Shown here piece by piece: positions 1 to 6,735 of a DNA stretch of 64,000 nt. Made by a program: the position numbers and the translations under genes. The notes below the pieces were generated by a model that was not told where the DNA came from, did not search any database, and saw nothing but the letters and a program-made list of their open reading frames with translations. Position 1 is the stretch's first letter; the number at the start of each line of letters is the position of its first letter. The stretch lies in assembly GCA_963701265.1 (NCBI GenBank), contig OY969581.1, forward strand, positions 2,356,001-2,420,000. The letters are read 5' to 3'. The DNA comes from VRUE01 sp963701265 (GTDB taxonomy: Bacteria; Actinomycetota; Thermoleophilia; Solirubrobacterales; 70-9).

Positions 1-1009
1 TCTTGGCGACCGAACCCGTTTCGTCATCGAAGAACTCGTCGTTGACCTTGCCCCAGCCACCGAACTGGCTGATCTTGAACAGTTCCTTCGGGGTCGGGAA
101 CTGCTGCTCGTCGACCAGCTTCGGGTTGACCGGGCGGTAGCCGTTTTCGGCCCAGATTTCCTGGCCTTCGTCAGACCAGATGAAGTCGAGGAAATCCTGC
201 GCCGCCGGCTCCGGGGCGTCTTTGGTCACCGCGATCGGGGTTTCGATCAGGATCGTCGACGGCGGCACGACGTACTCGAGGTCTTCGCCTTCCTCTTCGG
301 CCTTGATCGCCTCGTTCTCGTAACCGAGCAGAACATCGCCCTGGCCCTGGGTGAAAGCGGCGAGCGCGTCGCGGGCGCTGCCCGGCTGCGCAACCGTCTT
401 TTCAAGCAGAGTCTTGACGCCGGTGAGCGCCTCGTCGGCGGACTTGCCCTCGTTGATCAGGGTGCCGTAGACGGCCATGATGTTCCAGCGCGCCGCGCCA
501 GAGCTGAACGGGTTGGGGGTGACAACGTCGACGTCCTTGGTGAGCACGTCGTCGAGGGTCTTGATCCCCTCCGGATTGCCCTTGCGAACGCTGATCACGA
601 CGACCGAGTCCTGGGCGATGCCGCCGTATTTCTGCTTGTCCCAGTCTTTGGCGACGATGCCGCCTTCTTCGACCAGCCGTTCCATGTCACCGGCTTGGGC
701 GAAGTGGACGACGGAGGCGGGCTGGCCCGCAACCACGGCGCGGCTCTGATCGCCGGAAGCACCGAAGGAGTTGCTGAAGCTGACACCGCTGCCCGCGGAG
801 GTCTTCTCGAAGGCCGGCTCCAGATCTTCCTGGTAGACGGCTTCGGGGGTGGAGTAGCCGACCACGTCGAGCTTGCCGCCCCCCGAGGAGGAGCTGCTGT
901 CGTCACTGCTACTTCCACATCCGGCAATCACAGCTGCCAACGCAAATAGAGCGGCCAGGAGGGCCGCGTTGACGCTGCGCCGCCGGGTTACCTTGCGAGC
1001 GTTCCGCAT
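1..1009 (-). CDS. Sulfate ABC transporter substrate-binding lipoprotein (3' end cut by window)
   Basis: Periplasmic-type receptor that binds sulfate or thiosulfate and passes it to a CysTWA-type importer. The reading frame is open from an ATG at 1009 to the window edge (336 codons). The N-terminus has a basic n-region, a hydrophobic stretch and a lipobox (VIAGC) followed by a Ser/Asp/Gly linker, so it is a lipoprotein. Family signatures include PNPFSSGAARWNI in the middle and GGWGKVNDEFFD near the visible end, both typical of Sbp/CysP. The C-terminus is missing because the window ends. Permease genes would be expected just beyond position 1 but cannot be seen. Translation may be controlled by the palindrome over its ribosome binding site. 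Confidence 0.93.
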   Translation of the reverse strand, partial: MRNARKVTRRRSVNAALLAALFALAAVIAGCGSSSDDSSSSSGGGKLDVVGYSTPEAVYQEDLEPAFEKTSAGSGVSFSNSFGASGDQSRAVVAGQPASVVHFAQAGDMERLVEEGGIVAKDWDKQKYGGIAQDSVVVISVRKGNPEGIKTLDDVLTKDVDVVTPNPFSSGAARWNIMAVYGTLINEGKSADEALTGVKTLLEKTVAQPGSARDALAAFTQGQGDVLLGYENEAIKAEEEGEDLEYVVPPSTILIETPIAVTKDAPEPAAQDFLDFIWSDEGQEIWAENGYRPVNPKLVDEQQFPTPKELFKISQFGGWGKVNDEFFDDETGSVAK

Positions 1010-1026
1010 AGAAAGGAATCCTTTCT
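1010..1026. promoter_or_regulatory. 17-bp perfect palindrome over the ribosome binding site of the sulfate-binding gene
   Basis: AGAAAGGAATCCTTTCT is a perfect inverted repeat (8+1+8) that directly abuts the ATG at 1009. On the gene strand it contains the only purine-rich SD-like stretch, AAAGGA. It could be a DNA operator, or an RNA hairpin hiding the ribosome binding site. The next 60 bp upstream are AT-rich and hold the likely promoter. Confidence 0.5.
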
Positions 1027-1138
1027 TTGTCTACTGATTTAGTTTTTTGAGTGACTTAGTTCTAAAAGAAGAAGCGGCAGGGTAGCACAATGTCGATCGG
1101 CAAAGTCGTGAATGCCGATCCGGATTCGGTGATTGCCG

Positions 1139-1185
1139 TTCCGGTGCGCTTTATGCACCCTGGGAGGGCATAAGGCGCACCGGAA
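1139..1185 (-). terminator. Long hairpin downstream of corA
   Basis: Two 18-nt arms (1139-1156 and 1168-1185) pair with one mismatch around an 11-nt loop, 24 bp after the corA stop. There is no clear T-run on either strand, so it would be a U-poor hairpin terminator or mRNA 3' stabiliser. The sequence between this hairpin and the sulfate-binding gene shows nothing else recognisable. Confidence 0.5.
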
Positions 1186-1209
1186 CCCGGGCTTGGATCA
1201 GGTCGACTT

Positions 1210-2178
1210 CTAGAGCCAGCCGTCGCGGCGGAAGCGGCGGTGGAGCAGGGCGCAGGCGATGAGGATGAGGACGATCACGGTGGGGTAGCCGAAGCGCCAG
1301 TGCAGCTCCGGCATCGTGTCGAAGTTCATCCCGTAGATGCCGGCGACCATGGTGGGCACGGCGAGAATCGCCACCCAGGCGGTGATCTTGCGCATGTCCT
1401 CGTTTTGCTGCACGGAGATCTGGGTGAGATTGGCGTGCAGGGCGCTGCCGAGCAGCTCGCGGAAGCCGGCGATGCGCCCGCCCGCCCGGCGCAGGTGATC
1501 GTGGACGTCACGGAAGTACTCGTGCAGCTCGTCGGGGATCGCCTCGAAGTGGCCGCGCGTGATCTCGTCGACGACGATCGCCAGCGGTGCGACCGCAGCG
1601 TTGAAGTCGAGCACCTCGCGCTCGAGCTTGTAGATCCGCTCGGCCGGGTTGTAGCGATCGGCGGAGAAGACCTGGCGCTCGACCTGCTGAATGTCGACGT
1701 CCACCCCACCGGCGGCTTCCTCGTAGCCGTCGACGACGTGGTCGAGAATCGCGTAGAGGACCATTGCCGAGCCGTGTCGCAGCAGATCGGGACGGCGCTC
1801 GATCCGTTCGCGCACCCCGTCCAGCCTGCCCTCGCCATGGCGGACGACGATGATGAAATCGGCGTTGACGAAGATCAGCAGCTCGCCGATCTCGATCACC
1901 TCTTCGGAATCGACGTAGTGGGCGGTCTTGACGACGACCAGCAGCGTGTCCCCGTAGAGCTCGATCTTGGGCCGCTGGTGGGCGTCGATCGCGTCCTCGA
2001 CCGCGAGCTCGTGCAGGCCGAACTCGGCGGCGATCTGCTCGAACTCGGCCGCCTCCGGCTCGAAGACACCGAGCCAGACGAAGGCGCCGGACTCGTGACA
2101 GGTCCGGCCAGCCTCAGCCAGCGAAAGGTCGCCACCGACGCGGCGACCGTCCTCGTAGGCGGCGCAGTTGACGATCAC
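1210..2178 (-). CDS. corA: CorA-type magnesium/cobalt transporter
   Basis: Homopentameric inner-membrane channel for Mg2+ and related divalent ions. The 322-residue protein has the large soluble N-terminal domain, a long helical stalk, and two C-terminal membrane helices (from about residue 265). The first ends in YGMNF (282-286), the invariant selectivity motif of the family. The tail is basic (RRFRRDGWL). Length matches normal CorA. The start is GTG at 2178, 6 nt after a GATACT -10-like box, suggesting a leaderless message. It is a single gene between the penicillin-binding protein and the sulfate-binding gene, all on the same strand but with a hairpin after it. Confidence 0.95.
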   Translation of the reverse strand: MIVNCAAYEDGRRVGGDLSLAEAGRTCHESGAFVWLGVFEPEAAEFEQIAAEFGLHELAVEDAIDAHQRPKIELYGDTLLVVVKTAHYVDSEEVIEIGELLIFVNADFIIVVRHGEGRLDGVRERIERRPDLLRHGSAMVLYAILDHVVDGYEEAAGGVDVDIQQVERQVFSADRYNPAERIYKLEREVLDFNAAVAPLAIVVDEITRGHFEAIPDELHEYFRDVHDHLRRAGGRIAGFRELLGSALHANLTQISVQQNEDMRKITAWVAILAVPTMVAGIYGMNFDTMPELHWRFGYPTVIVLILIACALLHRRFRRDGWL

Positions 2179-2235
2179 CGCCGCAGTATCGCCAGGCGAG
2201 CGGTCCTCAAGCCCGCCGACCTGGGCGAAGGTCGC

Positions 2236-4368
2236 TCAGCCCGGGCTCACGCCGCCGCCGGTGGAGGGCGGCGAGACTGGCGCAGGACTAGGTTCAGGAG
2301 TGGCTTCCGGCGCGGCTTCGGCTTCGCCTTCGGGCGCAGTGTCTTCCCCTTCGCCCTTGTCTTTGCCTTCCTTCGACGGTTCTTCCGTCGTTTCTTCTTC
2401 TTCGTATTCGTTGTATTCGTATTCGCCCGAAGAAGAGCTGGAAGTGTGGTCGCTGTCGAGTTCCGACAGCTCGGGCAGGGTCGCGGGTTGGGCGAATTCC
2501 GGGCAGTCGCCCGCCACCGCCGATTCCATGAAGGAGCGCCAGATCGGCCCTGCCGTCGGCCCACCGAAACCGGTCGCTTCGCGTGACTGCGGGTGGCCGA
2601 CCCAGACCGCGGTCGAGAAGAGCGGCGTGTAGCCGACGAACCAGGCGTCGGAGAGGTCCTCCGAGGTTCCGGTCTTGCCGGCCTCGGCCCCGCAGCCCAT
2701 GTAGGTGTAGCCGGCGCCGGTGCCCTGTGTGATCACGCCCTCGAGCAGCCTCGTCACTTCGTAGGCCTGACCCTCGGTGAGCACGCGCTCGCCCGAATCC
2801 GGGTCGGTTTCCTCGACCTTGCCGTTGGGGAACTCGACCCGGCTGATCGCGGTCGGCTCGTGGTGGATGCCGCCGCTGGCCAGGGTTGCGTAGCCGTCGG
2901 CCTGTTCGAGCGGCGTGACGCCGACGGCAAGACCGCCGATCGCCTCCGCCGGCACCGATTCAAGCGGCGCTTCGATGCCCATTTCTTCGGCGGTCTCGGT
3001 GACGTTCTCGGGCCCGACGTCGAGGTCGAGCTGGGCGAAGATGACGTTTACCGACTCCCAGGTGGCCGCGGCAAGCGACATCGTGCCGCCGCCGGGCTCG
3101 GCGTTGTTGACCGTCCAGGTGCCGCCGTAGGGCAGATCGAGCGTCTTCGGCGAGGTGCCGTCGTAGTAGGTGGTGTCGGGATCGATGCCCTGCTTGATCG
3201 CCGTCGCCAACACATAGGTCTTGAAGGACGAGCCGGGCTGGCGGTGCGCCTGCCAGGCGTAGTTGAATTCGCTTTCGCTCTCGGACCCTTCGGTCGAGGC
3301 GAGGGCGACGATCTCGCCGGTGGCGGGGTCGACCGAGGCCAGCGCCGCCGCCGGGCCGCCGTCCGGGTAACAGACGCTGCAGGAGTCAACCGCTTCCTGC
3401 GCCCGTTCCTGCAGTTCCGGGTCGATCGTCGTGTAGGCCTTGAGCCCGCCGTTGCGCACGGTGTTGATCCCGTATTTGTCGATCAGCTCCTGCTGCACGA
3501 GGTCGAAGAGGAAGGGGTCGTGGATCACCCGGTACTTGTGGCCCGGGCTGAGGCCAAGATTCCTGCCCAGCGCCTTGCGGTATTCGGCGCCGTCGATGTA
3601 GCCCTCCTCGTGCATCGCGTCGAGCACCTCGTTGCGGCGCCGGATCGCGGCGTGCGGGTCGAGGAACGGGTTGTATTCGGAGGGCGCCTGCGGCAGCCCT
3701 GCGATCAAGGCCGATTCGATCAGCCCGAGGTCCTTGGCGGGCTTGCCGAAATAGGTCTGCGCGGCCGCCTCGACCCCGACGGCGGTCTCCCCTTCGACCG
3801 TGCCGTAGGGCGCCGTGTTGAGGTAGGCGGTGAGGATCCAGTTCTTGGTGTGGGCGTCCTCCATCTCGTAGGCGAGGTGCGCTTCGATCAGCTTTCGCTT
3901 GAGCGTCTCCTGGGGGTTCTGGATGTAGAGGTTGCGAACCAGCTGCTGGGTGATCGTCGAGGCACCCTGCACCGGCTTGCCGCCGGCGAGCAGGTCCTTC
4001 CAGGCGGCGCGGGCGATCCCGGCGGGGTCGAGGGCGCCGTGGTTGAAGTAGTTCTTGTCCTCGATCGCGACGGTCGCGTCGCGCAGCATCTGCGGCATCG
4101 CCCGTTCCGGCACGGGCTGGCGGATGTTTTCCGCCTGGATGAAGCCGATCAGGCTGCCGTCGGCGGCGTAGATCGCCGAGGAGCGGCCCTTCTGCACCGG
4201 TTTGAGGCTGGAGAGCGGCGGCGCCGACTCGTAGACGTTCACCGCCCAGCCGCCGGCGACCCCGCCGGCGACGATGCCCACGGCAAGCAGGACCCCCAGC
4301 GGGACCGTCACCCTTTTCCACTTCGAGGTATGCGACTTGCGCCTGCGCAGGCGCGTTCGGCGAGCCAT
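2236..4368 (-). CDS. Class A penicillin-binding protein (bifunctional transglycosylase/transpeptidase)
   Basis: Polymerises and cross-links peptidoglycan outside the membrane. I place the start at the ATG at 4368 (710 aa), because it gives a short basic tail and one membrane helix (about residues 22-45). The frame is open 47 codons further but that stretch looks non-coding. The GT51 domain shows VAIEDKNYFNH and GASTITQQL. The transpeptidase domain shows the SxxK motif in PGSSFKTY, SVN in WESVNVIF, and KTG in GKTGTSEDLSDAW. The C-terminus is a Glu/Ser/Pro-rich low-complexity tail of about 75 residues, probably extended in the wall. A TACAAT box 10 nt before the ATG suggests a leaderless promoter. 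Confidence 0.95.
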   Translation of the reverse strand: MARRTRLRRRKSHTSKWKRVTVPLGVLLAVGIVAGGVAGGWAVNVYESAPPLSSLKPVQKGRSSAIYAADGSLIGFIQAENIRQPVPERAMPQMLRDATVAIEDKNYFNHGALDPAGIARAAWKDLLAGGKPVQGASTITQQLVRNLYIQNPQETLKRKLIEAHLAYEMEDAHTKNWILTAYLNTAPYGTVEGETAVGVEAAAQTYFGKPAKDLGLIESALIAGLPQAPSEYNPFLDPHAAIRRRNEVLDAMHEEGYIDGAEYRKALGRNLGLSPGHKYRVIHDPFLFDLVQQELIDKYGINTVRNGGLKAYTTIDPELQERAQEAVDSCSVCYPDGGPAAALASVDPATGEIVALASTEGSESESEFNYAWQAHRQPGSSFKTYVLATAIKQGIDPDTTYYDGTSPKTLDLPYGGTWTVNNAEPGGGTMSLAAATWESVNVIFAQLDLDVGPENVTETAEEMGIEAPLESVPAEAIGGLAVGVTPLEQADGYATLASGGIHHEPTAISRVEFPNGKVEETDPDSGERVLTEGQAYEVTRLLEGVITQGTGAGYTYMGCGAEAGKTGTSEDLSDAWFVGYTPLFSTAVWVGHPQSREATGFGGPTAGPIWRSFMESAVAGDCPEFAQPATLPELSELDSDHTSSSSSGEYEYNEYEEEETTEEPSKEGKDKGEGEDTAPEGEAEAAPEATPEPSPAPVSPPSTGGGVSPG

Positions 4369-4378
4369 TCGACTGCAA

Positions 4379-4400
4379 ATTGTAGGGAGGGCGCTAGGCT
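4379..4400. promoter_or_regulatory. Divergent leaderless promoters (PBP / glyoxalase-like)
   Basis: The 41-bp gap between the two divergent genes holds TACAAT on the minus strand (4379-4384, 10 nt before the PBP ATG) and TAGGCT on the plus strand (4395-4400, 9 nt before the ATG at 4410). Neither gene has an SD sequence. Both -10 boxes would start transcription at or next to the start codon. Confidence 0.55.
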
Positions 4401-4409
4401 GCGAAGTCG

Positions 4410-4787
4410 ATGCCGAAGTTCCTGCACACTTGCTACCGAATTGGCGACATCGACCGCTCGGTTGCCTTCTACGAGAGGATCGGCTTCGAAGTGGCGGGCC
4501 GGATGCCAATCGGCGACGAGGCGATCAACGTCTTCATGAACCTGCCGGGCGAAGACCCGGTCCTCGAGCTCACCTACAACCACGGCGTCACCGGCTACGA
4601 GCACGGCACCGGCTACAACCACATCGCCCTCATGGTCGACGACCTCAACGCCACCCTGGAGGGCCTCGCCGCCGACGGCATCGAGCCCGAAAAGCCCCCC
4701 TACCGCCCCGGCGGCCGCACCGAGGGCCACTTGATCTGCTTCCTGCGCGACCCCGACGGCTACCGCATCGAGCTGATCGGCGAGTAG
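4410..4787 (+). CDS. Glyoxalase I-like VOC protein (lactoylglutathione lyase family)
   Basis: A 125-residue single VOC-fold protein of the glyoxalase I type, with two beta-alpha-beta-beta-beta modules. It begins with FLHTCYRIGDIDRSVAFYERIGFE and ends with FLRDPDGYRIELIGE, the typical first-metal and last-metal regions (His6, Glu near the C-terminus). It probably detoxifies methylglyoxal or a related aldehyde adduct; the thiol used in actinobacteria would be mycothiol rather than glutathione, which is inference. Transcribed divergently from the PBP gene from a leaderless promoter (TAGGCT, 9 nt before ATG). Confidence 0.88.
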   Translation: MPKFLHTCYRIGDIDRSVAFYERIGFEVAGRMPIGDEAINVFMNLPGEDPVLELTYNHGVTGYEHGTGYNHIALMVDDLNATLEGLAADGIEPEKPPYRPGGRTEGHLICFLRDPDGYRIELIGE

Positions 4788-4828
4788 CGTCGCTTGGCCT
4801 GCGCCGCCTCACCCGGAGCACAACTCTG

Positions 4829-5068
4829 ATGGGAAACGCCCTTGACTCTTCCCAGGTATTGCAACTTCAGACGCGTGAGAGCATTCGCGCCTACGTACGA
4901 GAACTTGCGGGTTGGGACGGGGCAGCGGCGAAAGAGGCTCTCCTCGCGGCGCTTGAGCTAATCGACCGCGCCAAGCACGACCCTGATCTGGCAGGCAACC
5001 TGTTCGACGCTGAGCCCCCAGACCTTGACGCACTCATCAATGGAACCCCCACTGAGACGCCCGACTAG
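4829..5068 (+). CDS. Hypothetical small helical protein
   Basis: A 79-residue soluble protein beginning MGNALDSSQVLQLQTRES, with one long amphipathic helical stretch (about residues 15-55, rich in Ala/Glu/Leu/Arg) and a short acidic C-terminus ending in TPTETPD. I recognise no family. It begins 41 bp after the glyoxalase-like gene and sits at the edge of an accessory patch with less GC-biased codon use. No SD is evident. It may be a small regulator, an immunity-type protein, or a lineage-specific protein of unknown role. Confidence 0.55.
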   Translation: MGNALDSSQVLQLQTRESIRAYVRELAGWDGAAAKEALLAALELIDRAKHDPDLAGNLFDAEPPDLDALINGTPTETPD

Positions 5069-5094
5069 CGGGTCGGTTGAGTAGAACCCGGGCG

Positions 5095-5694
5095 ATGACG
5101 CCAAGCAAAGAGGGGCCCAAGGCCGAGCCTGGTACGCCCCTTTGGACCCATCAAGTGTGCCTAGTGGACCTGAAAGAACGCTTTCAGACGTGGCGCGACG
5201 CCTGGACTCATTGGACCACTCACGCTCCAGCTTTTGCGGTCTTGGCACCGCCTGGGCCGATTTTCGTCTGGGGAATCGAATCCGGCGAACTCGACACCGA
5301 TCCCGGTGGCGCCGACGACCCGGCGGATCAAGTTTATTTCGCCGTACGGGAGGGCCTGATCAAGATTGGCTTTTCAGGGTCTCCGAAACGTCGCCTCAGC
5401 ACCGCCAGCACCTTGACTAGAACGGTCTTCGGCGGCTCCCTCCAAGAGGCGATGCTGCACAACCTCTTCAGCGACAGCCGCGTCTGGCGAGACGACAAGC
5501 CCGAGCGAAGTAGTGCCGAGTGGTATCGGCCGACACCGCTTCTCATAGAGCTCGCACGCGCCGAGGAGGCACTCGCCCCCGAAGTGGCCAATGAGCAGTT
5601 CGCCCGATTCTGGACCGCGCTTCATCCCAACGGCTGCCACATAAAGATCGCCCCCGATCCATCCAAACCTGCCACGTCGCATATTTCGTCGTAG
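5095..5694 (+). CDS. GIY-YIG superfamily protein, T5orf172/Mug113-like
   Basis: A 199-residue protein (TTG 18 nt upstream at 5077 is an alternative start). The central part reads QVYFAVREGLIKIGFSGSPKRRL, then TFGGS-type spacing, HNLFSDSRVW and AEWYRPTPLLIELAR. This order (V-Y/F, IKIG-S-pKRRL, H..F, EW-F/Y-p) is that of the T5orf172/Mug113 branch of the GIY-YIG nuclease superfamily, often found in phage and accessory DNA. The N-terminal 75 residues are not recognisable. No partner gene or DNA-binding domain is visible. Activity and target are unknown. It is followed by the DUF6883/DUF4926 pair and shares their atypical base composition. Confidence 0.65.
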   Translation: MTPSKEGPKAEPGTPLWTHQVCLVDLKERFQTWRDAWTHWTTHAPAFAVLAPPGPIFVWGIESGELDTDPGGADDPADQVYFAVREGLIKIGFSGSPKRRLSTASTLTRTVFGGSLQEAMLHNLFSDSRVWRDDKPERSSAEWYRPTPLLIELARAEEALAPEVANEQFARFWTALHPNGCHIKIAPDPSKPATSHISS

Positions 5695-5747
5695 CGAATT
5701 CACACTCTGCGCGCCATCAGCTCGTCCGAGCGACCTACCGTCGCCGA

Positions 5748-6122
5748 GTGCCCTGGCCGCCGAAAGCTGGGAAGCCTCTACCGAGGGCAGCGGAGGCAAT
5801 CGGCGTGCGACGGAAGCTACTTGACTACTCCTTGGAGGTGGGCCATGAGACCGGTGGACCGAAGGCACTGGGTTTCGAGCGAATTCTCGGCATCACAATC
5901 GACGATGTCGACTACGTCGAGCGGGCGATCCGGGTTGGAATTCTTAAAGCTCCGATCCACTCAATCCGGCATAACCCACCCTTTGGAATCAACTGCGTTG
6001 TCCGATTTCCAATTCAAGGTCTCGGGGACAAACGCTTGCGGGTAGCCAACTTGCGAACTACCTGGATACTCGTTGACGCTTCAGCGTGCCCGCGGTTGCT
6101 CACGGCGTTCTTGAGGCCCTAG
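5748..6122 (+). CDS. DUF6883-like protein
   Basis: A 124-residue protein with the layout of DUF6883: an N-terminal KLLDYSLEVGHETGGPKALGFERILGI segment, a DDVDYVERAI helix, and a C-terminal beta region with VVRFPIQG and LRTTWILVD, ending in PRLLTAFLRP. I place the start at GTG 5748 because TACCGT (5736-5741) lies 6 nt before it. The gene directly precedes a DUF4926-like gene (9 bp gap). From memory these two families occur side by side in many bacteria, in accessory regions, without known function. Base composition is less GC-biased than in flanking housekeeping genes. Confidence 0.65.
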   Translation: MPWPPKAGKPLPRAAEAIGVRRKLLDYSLEVGHETGGPKALGFERILGITIDDVDYVERAIRVGILKAPIHSIRHNPPFGINCVVRFPIQGLGDKRLRVANLRTTWILVDASACPRLLTAFLRP

Positions 6123-6131
6123 ACTCGATTC

Positions 6132-6347
6132 ATGGCCACTGTCAAACAGTCCATAGGAGAGGTTGACGTCGTCTCATTCGCTGAAGCAGTCAACGGATGG
6201 CCAGCCGGAACTCGCGGCGCCGTCGTCCATGATTTCGGCGAGATGAAGATGGTCGAGGTCGCCAACGAGCGGGGCGAAACGCTTGGCCTGCCAGTCGTCT
6301 CCGTCGAGAAGCTTCGACTCGAGTCGAAGCACCCTCTTCATCCGTAG
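6132..6347 (+). CDS. DUF4926-like small protein
   Basis: A 71-residue beta-rich protein. The stretch DVVSFAEAVNGWPAGTRGAVVHDFGEMKMVEVANERGET has the DUF4926 pattern: a D-V-V start, a G-x-R/V-G-x-V-V turn, and an acidic E-V strand like an SH3-type barrel. It starts 6 nt after a TAGACT box (6120-6125), so it may have its own leaderless promoter even though it lies 9 bp after the DUF6883 gene. The arrangement of a larger enzyme-like protein and a tiny beta-barrel partner recalls toxin-antitoxin or effector-immunity pairs, but nothing here proves that. Confidence 0.6.
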   Translation: MATVKQSIGEVDVVSFAEAVNGWPAGTRGAVVHDFGEMKMVEVANERGETLGLPVVSVEKLRLESKHPLHP

Positions 6348-6448
6348 CTCACTCACGACCTCGAACTGGGCCGTCGCCCGTAACCGTGGACGAGGCCGCG
6401 GTGTATCTCTCTCGTAACTATCCGCATTATCTCCTTAGGAGGATTGAG

Positions 6449-6682
6449 ATGGAGATGGTCAAGCGGTTTGAGCCCGTCGCCCTGCTGTTGATGGTGATTG
6501 GCGCTCTCAACTGGGGGATGGTCGGGCTGTTCGACACGAACGTGATCTCGGACGTCTTCGGCAGCGGCACGCTCACCGACATCGTCTACGTCCTGGTCGG
6601 CGTCTGCGGCCTCCTCTACGTCCCGAGGCTGCTCGAGAGCCTCCACATCGGCGACCATACGCCGCACGTGCGCGGCACCTGA
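6449..6682 (+). CDS. DUF378 family small membrane protein
   Basis: A 77-residue protein with two predicted membrane helices (about residues 7-27 and 45-63). The segment ALLLMVIGALNWGMVGLFDTNVI matches the DUF378 (YuzA-like) signature GalNWgLvGlf-nfDlV. Function is unknown; such proteins are often stress-induced. The ATG at 6449 is chosen because a consensus AGGAGG (6437-6442) lies 6 nt upstream. A strong terminator follows at 6704. Expression from its own promoter is likely because the flanking genes are unrelated. Confidence 0.85.
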   Translation: MEMVKRFEPVALLLMVIGALNWGMVGLFDTNVISDVFGSGTLTDIVYVLVGVCGLLYVPRLLESLHIGDHTPHVRGT

Positions 6683-6703
6683 GCGACGCCAAACATCATT
6701 CGG

Positions 6704-6735
6704 ACCGGGCCCACCGTGGGCCCGGTTTCGTTTTA
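6704..6735 (+). terminator. Intrinsic terminator between DUF378 and the multicopper oxidase
   Basis: A perfect 10-bp stem (6704-6713 with 6717-6726, ACCGGGCCCA / TGGGCCCGGT) with a 3-nt loop is followed by TTCGTTTTA on the plus strand. The T-run overlaps the stop codon of the convergent oxidase gene. Confidence 0.85.

Noticed and set aside
1240..2586. Long plus-strand frame antisense to corA and the PBP tail
   Set aside because: Rich in His/Asp/Gln/Arg with no motif; the minus-strand CorA and PBP motifs are clear, so this is a GC-rich shadow frame.
2593..4539. 648-codon plus-strand open frame antisense to the PBP gene
   Set aside because: Low-complexity Arg/Gly/Asp composition and no motifs; typical mirror frame in high-GC DNA.
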